From Isochrysis galbana (taxonomy: Eukaryota > Haptophyta > Isochrysidales > Isochrysidaceae): DNA of 64,000 nt. Location of the stretch: positions 6,619,698 through 6,683,697 of the forward strand of contig CM030934.1 in assembly GCA_018136815.1 (NCBI GenBank). Direction: 5' to 3'. Position 1 is the first letter of the stretch. The number at the start of each line of letters is the position of its first letter. Position numbers and translations under genes: made by a program. Below, piece by piece: positions 30,153 to 41,957 of the stretch. The notes under the pieces are model-generated. The model had not been told where the DNA came from and made no database searches. It worked only from the letters and a program-made list of their open reading frames with translations.

Positions 30153-33044
30153 TCACGAGGCCGAGACCTCGATCGGCTCAATGGCATTGTCGGCTGCCTT
30201 GGCAAGAAGCTCCACGGCCTCGTCAACCGGAAATTCGCCCAATTGACCGCCTTTGCGCATCTCCAGCTTGAGCGTACCCGCGTCAACCTCATTAGCTCCA
30301 ACGACAGAAAGGATCGGGATCTTCTCCTGAGCGGCGATTCAAGACAAATTGTTGTGAACGATACAAACACATACCGAAGGTGGCGAGCACAGCCGCAATG
30401 GGTGAGCCGGGCCTGCAGCGCGGCCGACGGCTCTACGAGCAAGGAGCCCGAAGAGGCGGCAGGTAGACGCGCACCTGATTGGCTACCTTAATCTGCTTAC
30501 CCACTGAGCGGCCCCCCTGGTCGACCTCCGCCCTGATTCCGGCTGCGGCCAGCTTCGCGACTGCCGCCTCGCAGTACGGAAGGAAGTCGTCCGACACAGG
30601 GAGGAGGCGCAGCTGAATGGGCGCGAGCCAGAAGGGGAAATCGCCAGCCGTCGATTCGATAAGCACGCCAAAGAAGCGCTCAATCGACCCGAAAATCGCA
30701 CGATGGAGCATGATCGGCTGCTCCTTGGAGCCGTCGGCAGCCACGTACTCCATGCCAAAGCGTTGAGGCAAGTTGAAGTCGCACTGCACAGTCGAGCACT
30801 GCCATAGGCGGCCAATGGCGTCCTTGATTTTGATGTCGATTTTCGGGCCATAGAAGGCGCCGCCACCCTCGTCCACTTCGTAGGACCATCCCTTGGTGCC
30901 AAGGGCGTCCTTTAGGGCAGTGGTCGCCTTATCCCAGATCTCGTCGGAGCCGACAGCCTTCTCCGGGCGAGTGGAAAGCATGACCTGCACAGTCAGGGCG
31001 GCAAACATTCAAGTCAGCGGGTCGGCATCAAACGTCACGGGACTGTTCCTCGGTTTGCTGAGGCGTCGCCTGTTGTTGGCTCTAGACATGTGTCCAGACG
31101 CATGCAGTGCATACACGCAGGGGTATCGCTCTGATGGGCCGACGGGTGGGTTGGCTCAGCTTTACCTCGTATTCGGTGAACCCGAATTTGGTCAGAATCG
31201 TCTCGAAGAGGTTGAGAACGCCGACAATCTCATCGGCGAGTTGCGACGGCAGGCAAAAGATGTGTGCGTCGTCCTGGAAGTGTGGCGGGGCCAAGCGTGA
31301 GACGAGAGGAGGTTTTGGGGGGCTGTGCACGACCACTTTGGGAATGTGAGCACCTCACAAGAGGCAAAAGCCCGAATGCGGACCAAATGAGATGAATGAC
31401 GGCTCGTACCTGAGTGAAGCCACGCACGCGGAAGAGGCCATTGAGCGTGCCGGAGCGCTCGTACCGGTAGACGGTACCGAGCTCAGCCCATCGCAGGGGA
31501 AGATCACGGTACGAGCGCATCTCGTCCTTGTAGACAAGGACGTGAAAGGGGCAATTCATCGGCTTGATCTGGTACTCAGCTCCTTCCACCTGTGCGTCGT
31601 CGCCGTGGTGGGCAGGGTGAGATCGGGGCGAGTCGAACGACAACGGTCGGAAGGGGTCGATTCCCCATCCAGGCGGGAAGTGCAGTGGCGTCAAGCTGTG
31701 GAGGAGCTTGCGTCAAGCCGTGGAGGAGCAAGCTCGTTGTTGTTCGCATGGCAGGAGCGGATGACGTATCGCACACCTCCATCTGATCAAACATCCCTTC
31801 CTTATAGAAGTCGAAGTGGCCAGATGTTTTCCACAGGTCAATAGACGCCATGTGTGGCGTGTAGAGTAGCTCGTATCCACTCTTAATGTGCGCCTCACGC
31901 CAGAAATCCTGAGTCGGGACAAGGCGCAAGAGCCCGGAACTCGGGGCATTTTGTTGGCAGAGAGCGAATGGCGAAGGTGTCGTGTAGCGCCTGAACACAC
32001 AGACAGAGGCGGTCGAGATAGCCCACCGGCACATACCTCCATCAGACGACGGACGCGAGCTCCCTTGGGGTGCCAGAAGACGAGGCCTCCACCTGCATCT
32101 TGCTGGATCGAGAAGAGCTTCAGCTGCTTGCCAAGAGCGCGATGGTCACGTCTGCGAGGCAGGATCCGTTGCGGGGGAGGACGCGTGAGAAGCGCCGGCC
32201 CCATCAAGTGCGGGCCGAGATAGCGCCCGCTGCGCACGGGTTGTTGACGCGTTCACACCGCAAGGTCGTGCCGCACGCACCGTTTGGCCTCCTCGCGCAG
32301 CCGCGAATACTCGGCGAGCTGCTCGGCCGTCTCCCACGCGGTGCCATAGATGCGCTGCAGCATGGGGCGCGACTCGTCGCCGCGCCAATATGCGCCGGCG
32401 ATGCTCTCGAGCTCAATCGCGTCAGCGGGCAGCTGGCCTGTGTGCTCGACATGAGGCCCGGCGCACAGGTCCCACCAGCGGGCCTTGCCCTCCTCGCCAA
32501 TGTGGTAGATGGTGATGGGCGCTTCTGGATCGCGTTTGTGGATGTCCTCCAGGATCTCGAGCTTGTACGTCTCGCCCGCCTCTTCGATGCGCGACTTGGC
32601 CTGGTCGTACGTGACCTCCTCGCGCGTAAAGGGTAGCTTGAGGTCGATAAGCTTGGTCATCTCCTTCTTGATGCGGCGAAGGTCCTTGTCCTCGAAAGGC
32701 GTCTCTTTGTCGAAGTCATAGTAAAAGCCCTTCTCGATCCACGGGCCGATGGTGACTTTAGCATCCTTGAAGAGGCGCTGGACAGCCATTGCCATCACGT
32801 GGGCGCTCGAGTGGCGGATGCGCAACAGCTGCTCCGAGTTGTCGTTGGTGGGCAACACGATGGGCTTAGTTTGCGGCTCGGCTGGCTCTGCAAGCGCACT
32901 CTCTCCTCCCATACGACTGAGGGCGCGGCGTGCAGCGGGCGAGGCGAGCGTGCGTGCGAGCGGGCTAGCCAGCCGGCGGGGTACCGCCGACCACGCGCCC
33001 GCCGATCGCGCGAGCAGCAGCATGGACAGCAGGCGGGCCTTCAT
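30153..33044 (-). CDS. thrS: Threonyl-tRNA synthetase, probably plastid-targeted (bipartite leader)
   Basis: Seven exons join exactly in phase: 33044-32281, 32151-32037, 31908-31777, 31589-31410, 31273-31166, 30984-30475 and 30326-30153 (660 residues). The enzyme charges tRNA-Thr. The N terminus has a signal-peptide-like [17 protein letters not shown] and then a basic Ala/Ser/Arg-rich stretch to about residue 45. The editing (second additional) domain follows with HSSAH (78-82) and Cys194 in CAGPH. The catalytic core has the zinc ligand in IKPMNCPFH, motif 2 ([20 protein letters not shown]) and motif 3 ([12 protein letters not shown]). The anticodon-binding domain ends the chain ([14 protein letters not shown]). 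No TGS domain is present between leader and editing domain. Splice joins rebuild family sequence, for example RRDHRALGK across intron 1 and [15 protein letters not shown] across intron 5. Plastid targeting is inferred from the leader. Confidence 0.95.
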
Positions 33045-33649
33045 GCGGGGGCGCCGGGCGGTCCGCGGGGTTGGGGGGAGAGGCGGAGCTCCACCGAGAG
33101 CGACGATCGCCACATGTACCGCAGGGGAGGGCGGCTGCCTTCTCGTCCGCTTTCTCTCGCTCGGGAGGAGGCGAGGAGGCTCTGTGTTTTATTTTCTCCT
33201 TTCCCCCCGGGTTGTTTTACCCGAATCGCGAATGGGGTTCTCCCTCAGCGTGGAGCCTCGAGGAGAGGGTCCATATCGCCCTGGCCCATCGCGGTGACCA
33301 GGGCGGCCGAGAGCGCCATTGGGTCGGGCCAGAGTTTCGTTTGAGACCTACCCAAATTTTGTTTCGATATTTCGCTTCCCTTGACCCTTGACCCAAATTT
33401 TGCAGCTTATTTCGACTGAAATTCGACATTACACCTTAATTTCGATCGAAATATCGACATTTCTCTCCTCGGCGTGCCAGGCGAGGCGTATTATTAAGTG
33501 TACGAGTACGAGGCATAGAAATGATAGAAATGGCAGCATCACATTGTTCATCACACTGCTCTACAAGTCAAACCTGAGAGCCCATATGACATATGACACA
33601 TATGTGACCACAGCCCCACACATCTCACAACCCGCACGATCGAGCTCAA
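33045..33649. other. Upstream region of the ThrRS gene, with an AT-richer stretch
   Basis: No gene. Between 33340 and 33480 the sequence is AT-rich with repeated words CCCAAATTTTG (about 33352 and 33393) and TTTCGA/ATTTCGAT variants. Confidence 0.45.
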
Positions 33650-34440
33650 ATCAGCATCAACCCACGATCCTGCGCTTTTGTTGTACCGACTCATCAAAGA
33701 CACTTGCAGATGATCGGACAATGCACCAGCTTGCATCTCACCATACATGACACGAAGCAAAGAGAAAACACGTTCACACGAGGCAGAAGCTTCGGAGTAA
33801 TAGCAAAAGCTACACGCGCTGCCTCCGCCCACGCCGGAAAAGACTCGCCGTTGGCGCGCCACCAATCCAGCACTCCATCCGAAAAATCCTTGACATCCAA
33901 GACGTTGATCGCGCCATGCGCGGCCGCGCTTATGTAGGCGCCTCTCCTTCGGGGTGCTCGCGGGGGGGCTCATGGTAGGGTGAGAGTCCCCACGGGAGGG
34001 GAAGAAACCCTGAGGGAAAGGAGACCAAATGAAGGCAAGCCGCCTAGAGCATTCGGGTCGATACCCCCCTCATCATCAGGCATGCCTAGGGGGGTGAGGA
34101 TAGCCGGCGCCAAGTCATCGACGGAATCCGGCGTGGCGTAACGTGAAGCGTACGTCGGATCGAATATTTGCACGGCCTTCAACATCTGGTACATCGACGT
34201 GCAATCAAACGAATATTGATTGACAGCTTCTTGTCATCCTGTCATCCTGTCATGCGCTCCTTCAAATACACAAAGGCTTGCGAGAGGGCAGCAGCAAGGC
34301 GCCTCCGTTCAGGCATATCGTGAACCACTAAGAGACGCCGCACCTCTTCCACCTTTAAGTCCTCTGATGTGTCATCTTCCGGATAGTTGATGGTGTACGC
34401 CGTGCGCGTTTGCCCGCCTCTAAGTAGAGAAGTAGAGCAC
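33650..34440 (-). pseudogene. hAT-family transposase remnant
   Basis: Minus-strand frames in different phases carry hAT features. Reading towards lower coordinates they are: TINYPEDDTSEDLKVEEVRR (about 34390), YQMLKAVQIFDPTYASRYAT (about 34193), VLDWWRANGESFPAWAEAAR (about 33870) and SASCERVFSLLRVMYGEMQA (about 33770). The last two are the LDWW...P and ERVFS landmarks of the C-terminal dimerisation region. Frames change at least twice; one change coincides with a short tandem (CAGGATGA repeated) at 34235-34255. The DDE catalytic region was not identified. Not functional. Confidence 0.75.
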
Positions 34441-34556
34441 AACAAGGGGACGAGCCGCAAGGCAGGTGGAAGAAGGGATAAGGGAAGCGGGCGTGGCTGC
34501 AAGGTAGACAAGACAAGCAAGGCCGCGCGTGTGGGGAGAATATTAAGAAGTTTTTA
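34432..34556 (+). repeat. Dispersed repeat R5, copy 1
   Basis: GGGGACGAGCCGCAAGGCAG through AGCGGGCGTGGCTGC and TATTAAGAAGTTTTT matches 44252-44376. It lies at the 5' side of the hAT remnant and may be part of that element. Confidence 0.8.
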
Positions 34557-34621
34557 TCGAACGCACATTCAATAGTGCACATTCACATTAACACGTAAAA
34601 TACTAACGTAGACGGGATGAG

Positions 34622-35268
34622 GGTTTGATGGGAGAGGAGAGAGGAGAGAGGAGAGAGGAGAGAGGAGAGAGGAGAGAGGAGAGAGGAGAGAGGAGAGAGG
34701 AGAGAGGAGAGAGGAGAGAGGAGAGAGGAGAGAGGAGAGAGGAGAGAGGAGAGAGGAGAGAGGAGAGAGGAGAGAGGAGAGAGGAGAGAGGAGAGAGGAG
34801 AGAGGAGAGAGGAGAGAGGAGAGAGGAGAGAGGAGAGAGGAGAGAGGAGAGAGGAGAGAGGAGAGAGGAGAGAGGAGAGAGGGGAGAGGAGAGAGGAGAG
34901 AGGGGAGAGGGAGAGGGGAGAGGGAGAGGAGAGGGGGGAGAGGGGAGAGGAGAGAGGGGAGAGGGGAGAGGAGAGGGGGGAGAGGCGAGAGGGGAGAGGA
35001 GAGAGGGGAGAGGAGAGAGGAGAGAGGGGAGAGGAGAGAGGAGAGAGGAGAGAGGAGAGAGGAGAGAGGAGAGAGGAGAGAGGAGCTGAGGAGAGAGGAG
35101 AGAGGAGAGAGGAGAGAGGAGCGAGGAGCGAGGAGAGAGGAGAGAGGAGCGAGGAGCGAAGGAGAGAGGAGCGAGGAGCGAAGGAGAGAGGAGCGAGGAG
35201 CGAAGGAGAGAGGAGCGAGGAGAGAGGAGCGAGGAGCGAGGAGAGAGGAGCGAGGAGAGAGGAGCGAG
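34622..35268. repeat. Long AG satellite, mostly (GGAGAGA)n
   Basis: About 650 bp of purines on the plus strand, with a 7-bp core unit GGAGAGA for the first 260 bp. Variants with GGGGAGAGG (34880-35030) and GGAGCGA (35110-35268) follow. It is open in all frames on both strands, so the long ORFs here are artefacts. A mirror-symmetric purine tract of this kind can form triplex DNA. Confidence 0.97.
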
Positions 35269-35819
35269 GCCCATCGTCCCTACTTTTACCTCCACTGGCC
35301 CGACGGCCCGCCTGCTGGCGATGGCGCCTGAGATATTATTGGCTGCCGGGCACTAGGGCGACAGATCTACAATCGCTGAATTTACTAGTAAATGGCATCC
35401 TCCCCCCTCTCCCTCCCCCCTCCCCCTGGCGGCTGCCGTATTCCCTTCCCACAGGGGGCTGGCTGGCTCCCTCTCGCCTAGGGTCGTCTGGGGCTTGGCC
35501 GCGCGAAAAAACAAAAATGGTGGTGGGCGGGCGGCGGGGGAGGGCGGGGGGGGGGCAGTGAGTGGGGGGGGGCTGTTGCGGGCGGCCGCGAGCCGAGTGC
35601 ACCACAGAAGAGAAGAAGAAGCGCTCGAAGAAAGAGAAGAAACCGTCTCGGGCAGGGGTGGGCGGCCCGCTTTGCACAGCACTCTCTCTGCCTCTTCCTC
35701 CCTGGCGTAAGGGGGGGGGGAAGAGGGGGGAAGGGGTTGGAGGAGGTTTTGTGTGGAGGCTTTGGGCCTAGTGGAGGGAAGAGACGAGTGTGGCAAGGAA
35801 GCCGGTGGGCGGCGTGGTG
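35269..35819. other. Promoter-side region of the HECT gene
   Basis: GC-rich, with G runs at 35545-35575 and 35710-35725. No TATA box or other gene is recognised. Frames on both strands are low in complexity. Confidence 0.45.
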
Positions 35820-38800
35820 ATGGCCTCACCGAGCACCGCCGCCATCCGTACCGACCTCTCCCGCCTCCATGCCGCTGCTTCTGCCACTGCCCACTCAGAC
35901 GCCTCCGCCTTTCGCACAGCGGTCCGCAATATCGTGGCTGCCTGCCGCGCCTCCAGCCTAGCGCTCGCGGCGTACTGCCGCGAGGGTGTGCTGGGTCATC
36001 TGGCCGCAGCTATGCCGCAGGTCTGCGCATCTCCCCATACGATGCGCCTTTCCTGCCTACCCCACCCCTTTCCCGCATTAGGCAGTACTCCTGAATCCTG
36101 GGCCTTTGGGGAGGGGGGGTGACTTGAACCGTGAGTTTTCGCGTGGGATCTGACATTGTTCGTCTGAGTTATTCTTCTCCCGCGGCTCACACAACACCGT
36201 GCTGTCTCTACTCTCAGGTGATAGGCAATGCGCAGATGGGCGCCTGCACCCTTGAGGCGACTCTTTGTCTTGCCCAGCAGCTACTTGAGGCAGACAAAGG
36301 CGAGCCTACTGCGTACGCCGTGGGAGAATCCGTCATGGCGCGGCGTGTCGATGGCGAGTTCGGAGAGGGCATCGTGCTGGACATGCTGGACGATGGCACG
36401 CTGCTCGTCGTGTGGGCGGAAGAAGAGTCTGCTGCGAAGATTGCGGGCTCGGAGCTGATGCCCTACGGCTCTGGCATTGGGCTGGCAACTGAACGGCGGC
36501 AGCGCGTCGCTCCGGCCTTCATCTTGAACAACTTCCTCATGAAGACGGCGATACCTTCCAACGATCTCTCGCGCGTCCAGATGGTCGTGCGCGATGGCGC
36601 CGACGTGAACTGCACCGACTCATCTGGCAACTCGGCTCTTGTTCTCGCTGCGTCGTCATCCGCGTCTGTCGGAATGATCCAGTTCCTCATCTCGCGCGGT
36701 GCACACGTCAACTATGTCGCACCGTCGGGATCCGCTCTTCAGATCGCCGCCGTCCAAGACAATGTGGAGGTAGTCCGCTGCCTCCTCGCTCACGGTGCCG
36801 ACGCTGGCGTCGTCGACATCAGTGCATGCGGCCAGGAGAGTGCCGAGCTCTTGAAGCAGGTGTTATCTGAGACCGAGGCATCAGATGCTAAGGCTGGTGG
36901 ATCTCCCGGCTCGTCGCCGCTCTCGTCAACCGAGCGCGAGCGCTACGCAAACGACGCATTCTGCCAGCTGATGCCGTCGCTCGTCGCGACGCTTGGCTCG
37001 TCGCAGTCTCCCAAGCTGCACAAGCGCGTGCTGATGGTGCTTGCCTACATCGTCCGCCGCTCGACTGAGAGCAGGCTTGCCGCCCTCTCACCGCTCCAAC
37101 TCGGTTCCTTGCTCGGCGCTCTGCGTGTACTGCTCGCCTCGCCCCATCTTCTCGAGCAGTTTGCGGCGCTGCGCATGCTCGCCGCATCGCTCAAGGCTGC
37201 GCCCGCTGTGGGCTCGACTGCACGCCGCCATGGTCTCGAGCCAGTACTTGCCAAGCTTGCGAACGTCACCGCTGATGTCGATGTTCCAACCCCATCTGAG
37301 GGCGCCGCGGCGGCTGCGCCCACGCAGTCCTCCCGCGCGCGCACGGTGGGATTGCGAGCGGCTGATGTCGCTGCCCTTGCCTCCGAGGCACTGCATCTCC
37401 TGCGCTCTGCGCCCTCAACCGCTGACGAAGCCGCCCCCTTGGCTGCGCTCGAGCGCGTGCAATCGCGCAAGCCATTCGGTGCCGCACTGCGCGAGCTAGC
37501 AGCGCTGCTAGTCGGGCCCCAGGCACCTTCAGCCCACGAGCTTCAAAAGTCGGGCACACTGAACTGGCTTCTCGACCATCTCTCGCACGGGTCTCCCGCC
37601 GAGCTCCGCGAGCGATGGGACGCCTTCGAAGCCACTGAGGCCTTCGGGCCGCCATACCGCCCGCAGGGCGAGGGGGCGCTAGCGCAGCTCTTGCAACTCC
37701 TGCATAATAGCCTCGTCGCAGCGGAAACCCTCCCGCTCTTCTCGCATGCTGCACCAGGCGACGGTCCTCATTCGCTGAAGCCGCTGAGTGAGGCCCTTCA
37801 AGTCGTCTTGCATCCCATGCACCCGCCGGCTACCTCGGTTGCGGCTGGCGTTTCGGCTGCGCCACTGCAATTCTCTATGGACCCGTTGGTCCGCGTTCGG
37901 GAGTTGCAGGCCCACTTGCTGCGCACTACTGCGCCCGCGGACACGGCGTACGACGCGTTCTGTGAGCGTCTCGTCGGATGTGTCATCGAAGAGAGGCCTC
38001 TGGGATTGGCCTCGGCCTCCGGGACTTCCGCGGGCATAGTTGACACGCCGATGCCGATGCGGCGCGCCACTGTCACGGGCTTTTCTGTCGTGACGCCCTT
38101 GCGCTTGCCGTTGCACTCCCTCGAGTACGAAGGCGGCGGTAGCGCGTCGGTCGTGATGGCGAGCCGCGATTACCGCATCGTTGGAAGGGTGCCGCAAGAA
38201 ACGCTAACAAAACTCCGCGCCTCGGCGACGGCCGCCAGCCGCAACTCAGCCACTGTCGCCGACCCTGACGCCCGCATCCACACGGTGGCCGTCACGTGCC
38301 CGGAGGGACTCCCTGTCGAGTTCTTCCTTGAGAACGTGCTCTCCGAGGTCCGGCGCGCACTCCGACAGGCAGAGCCAGGTTGCGCTCCGATGACGCGCTC
38401 GGTGAACGACGACTATGGATGGCGCGATCGCGGCTGGGACCGTGGTGGGGCGCAGTTCGAGCGGGGCTTGAGTGAAAAGCTTAAGGAGCTCGGGGTTGCA
38501 GCCGTTGCTCGCCGACAGACAAAACGAGAGGCGGAAACCCTCGTCAATCGACTGAAGGATACCGTCATGGTCTCAATCGAGCTCGAGCCCGAGGGGGGCG
38601 ACGGCAACGGCGAGGGAGATAGCGCAGCATCTGAGCGCTTCCCTCTCCAAGCCCGTGTGCAAGGCCTGGTTGCCATGGAGAGCAGCGCGACGGGCAGCTC
38701 AAGCTCAGCTGGGATTAGAGATAGTGGCGGCGCGCAGTGGCTCCCTGCCACTATCGTAGAGCGTGCACCGTCGGGCTTGTCTCTAGTATTCGACGACGGA

Positions 38801-41800
38801 TCTTTCGAATCCTCGGTGCCTGCCTACCGTGTCCGCCCGGTCCCACAAGAAACGGCCAAGCGACTCCACCCTCTCTCCGCCATCTTCATGACCTTTGAGC
38901 AATTCCTGTCTTCACGCGAGGACCGGCGCAACGAATTCGAGAACGGGTCCTCGCGTGCGATGCCTGCAAATCTTCGGCGCGTCTTCTCGGGCTTCCACGT
39001 TGGCCGGTCACAGCAGGTTGGGCATGTCCCCATGGACACAGACGAGGATGCCCCCGCCGACTCCTCCGGCTCAGATGCTCTAGAACCCATGGACACTGAG
39101 GACGGCAATGCAAGCAGCGCGGCCATCCCTACCTCCGTGCAAGACACATTGCCTGTCCCTGGACGTTCCTTGATGGACTCGAGCTCTGGTAGTGTCGCCC
39201 CAATGCGGCTGCGCGTGCGCTTCGCAGTCGGCAATGCTGCTGGGGAGCCGCCCCCCCCCGGCGCGCCCTGGGAGCCCTTCGCGACATCGGACACACTTCT
39301 ACATTGCTTGCAGCGCCTCCGGGAGACGTCGCCGTTGGCAGCGGAACTCTCTCCTAAGGAGATGGGCTACCATCCCGGTGTTACCTGTGATCGCACAGGC
39401 ATGTCGCCCATCGTGGGCGTCCGGTACAAGCTCGATGGGGAGAACTACGACGTGTGTGAGGCGGAGTTTCTCAAGATGGATGCTGCTGAGCAGGCCAATT
39501 ACACGCGCATCCCCCCGCCCGCCTTCCGCCGCCCCCGCGGCTGTGGTCCGGCCGTGTGGCATCTGTGGTATTCTGTTGACGTCTTAGATGAGGTGAAAAG
39601 CGCCACTGGAGTTGACGGACTTATTGGTGCTTCGCCGCGAGGTGCCTCTGCGAACCCCGTGGCCACTGCTGGTGCAGGAGAGGGGTGTGTGCCTGCGGTA
39701 TCCAATGCACGCTGGGCCGCCGCCGCCGTCGAATCCGGCCTCTTGACAGGCTCTATCACCGCGAGCGCCGTCGTGCAAGAGCTCCGTTCGCTCTGTGCTG
39801 GAAAGGAGGCACGCCTCTCGCCTTCGACACTGGCGGTCTTGCGCAACGAGGTCAGTTGCGGTCACGCATCTCTAATGGCGGCTTACCGCGAGGCGACTGA
39901 CTCTCCGCGCGCCACCCCTAGCGCGAGGGCACCACTGCCAGCCGCCGCCTCCCTCGATGGCTTGGAAGAAGAGCTTGCGCTTTGCGGGGTTGGAGACGGG
40001 TCCTTCACTGAATCTCTCAAGGTTTTGGCTATCCTGTCGGAGCGGCTGCTGCCGCAAGGGCCTGAGAATGTAGACTCAGCACCAATTGGCGGCGTTGCTG
40101 AGCTGCAACCTGCCTCTTCGAATGCGGTGGCTGTCGCCGATGGCGGAGGCGCAGTGCCGCCACCTGCATCTACAGATAATCTGCGTCGACAGCTCGTCTC
40201 GCCTCGCCTTTCGGCCAAGCTGCAGCAGCAGCTTGGTGACGCACTGGCTGTCACAGCGGGCGCGTTGCCTAGCTGGTGCGAGGTGCTGCTGCGCCGCTGC
40301 CCTGCACTTTTTTCGACGGGCGCGCGCGCTCGTTTCTTCCATGCCACTGCCTTTGGCGTTTCGCGAGCGCTGCACTGGTCACAGGAGCAGGGCGTCGCTG
40401 CAGTCCGTGCTGCGTACGCCGAGGAGCTTGCTGCCCTCGACAGGGCGCGCCTTGAAGCTGAAGTGTCCTCCGACGCACAGGGGATGGCCGAGGTGCTCGA
40501 GCAGATGAGCGAGGTGGAAGACCGCATTGGACGCGACCGATTGGGTGCACTTCGCTCCGACATCGCGCGCGTTCCGCGTGACGCCCTCTTACCTTCTGCC
40601 GAGCGCTTGATGGCACTGCATGCGGGTTGCGCGTCGGCCCTAGAGGTGCAGTTTGAAGGAGAATCCGGCTTCGGATCGGGTGTCACTCAGAACTTCTACT
40701 CTGCGGTGGCTAACGAGTTACTCAAGGCACGCCACCACCGTGCACTACCACTTTGGATGGCAGACGCGGCAGGCGCAGACCCGGATGGATTTATCTCACA
40801 CCCCGGTTACCTTTTCGCAAGGCCGCTCGCGGCGAGCGACTCCACTTTCGAGGCAGTTCTCTCGCGCTTTCGGTTCCTTGGCCGCTTGATGGCCAAAGCT
40901 TGCCGCGACGACTTCATCGTGCCGTTGCCTCTCTCCCTCGACTTCCTTCATCTGGCACGGGGCGGCACGCTTACATACGCGGCGCTACCACCTCCTGGCG
41001 CAACTGGCGGTGTCATTGCCGCCTACGCGGCTGTCGCCGCGCAGCTTGCGGCCTCGGACCATCCTAGTGAAAGCGAGATTGCGCGCACCATGCGCTACGA
41101 TGCTGCCGCTGACGCCGAGTTCGCCGTGGCAAAGATGGGAATGGGAGCACCGCTCTCACTGCGCGACTGGCTTAGTGCATCAGGTGCCAGCTTTTCGTGC
41201 CCGGTAACGGGTGTTCCACTCGTAGACGGGGGCGACGATCTAGAGCTCACAGTGCATAACTTGGGTGAGTACGTACATCTCGTCACTCAATTTTGGCTGG
41301 CAGATGGCGTGCGTGCTCAAGCAGCTGCTTGGCGCGAAGGATTCGACGAGGTGATCCCTCTTTCTCGCCTCTCGCTCTTCACCTTGCGTGAACTCCAAAC
41401 CACACTCTGCGGCACCATGTCAATCGAGTGGACAGAAGCGGAGCTGTCGCGGCACATCCATCCAGCGGGAGGGTACACCAAGCACTCGAAGGTGTATCAG
41501 CTCCTCATTGATGAACTCCAAGCCATGGAGCATGCCCAACGTCGCGCATTCCTCAATTTCGTGACCGCTTGTCCGCACTTGCCTCCTGTTGGGCTGGCTT
41601 CCCTCGAGATCGAAGTCCTTCCTCAGCACAACGGTACTGCGCTGCCGACTGCACAGGTGCGACGCTACACTACCTCTCTTGCCACAGGCCATCGCTCACC
41701 TGATGGGGCAATCACATGCATCACCCTGGCCTCTTAGCATTCGCACACATCTTTACCTTGAATGCCTCGCTTCTCGGCATTCTTGCCGGGTGAGCCGTCA

Positions 41801-41957
41801 TATTCGCTTTCTCACCTCGGATGCTCTTGCTCTTTCCCTTTAGACATGCGGGAACAAGCTCTACCTCCCGGAATATGGCGACGCAATCGCGTTGCGCACC
41901 GGTCTGGCCGAGGCGTTTGCCAATGCAGACTATGGCGGTCTGCACGAGCGAGCTTGA
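35820..41957 (+). CDS. HECT-type E3 ubiquitin ligase with ankyrin repeats (HECTD1/TRIP12-like)
   Basis: Three exons, 35820-36020, 36218-41656 and 41844-41957, join in phase 0 to 1917 residues. HECT ligases accept ubiquitin from E2 on a cysteine and pass it to substrates. The start ATG at 35820 follows GGCGTGGTG. Near residue 90-130 is a Tudor-like stretch (YAVGESVMARRVDGEFGEGI). At about 181-265 are two to three ankyrin repeats (GADVNCTDSSGNSALVLAAS, GAHVNYVAPSGSALQIAAVQ). A helical, armadillo-like region follows, with a second Tudor-like segment (LPATIVERAPSGLSLVFDDG). The HECT domain fills the last 350 or so residues (VQFEGESGFGSGVTQNFYSA, RFLGRLMAKACRDD). Removing the last intron restores LPTAQTCGNKLYLPEYGD, where Cys1882 is the ubiquitin-accepting residue, so the gene looks intact. 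Substrates are unknown. Confidence 0.93.

Noticed and set aside
33044-33113. N-terminal extension of the ThrRS frame to 33113
   Set aside because: The codon at 33113 is GTG. The first ATG (33044) gives a signal-peptide start. The same applies to upstream non-ATG extensions at 5183 (GH5), 28721 (ankyrin), 6439 (GFA) and 35790 (HECT).
34603-35295. Long ORFs of Ser/Leu/Pro or Gly/Glu/Arg repeats on both strands
   Set aside because: They are translations of the AG satellite, which has no stops in any frame.
37045-40686. Several 100-270 codon minus-strand frames inside the HECT gene
   Set aside because: They are antisense shadows caused by high GC at third positions; the HECT frame is continuous and conserved.
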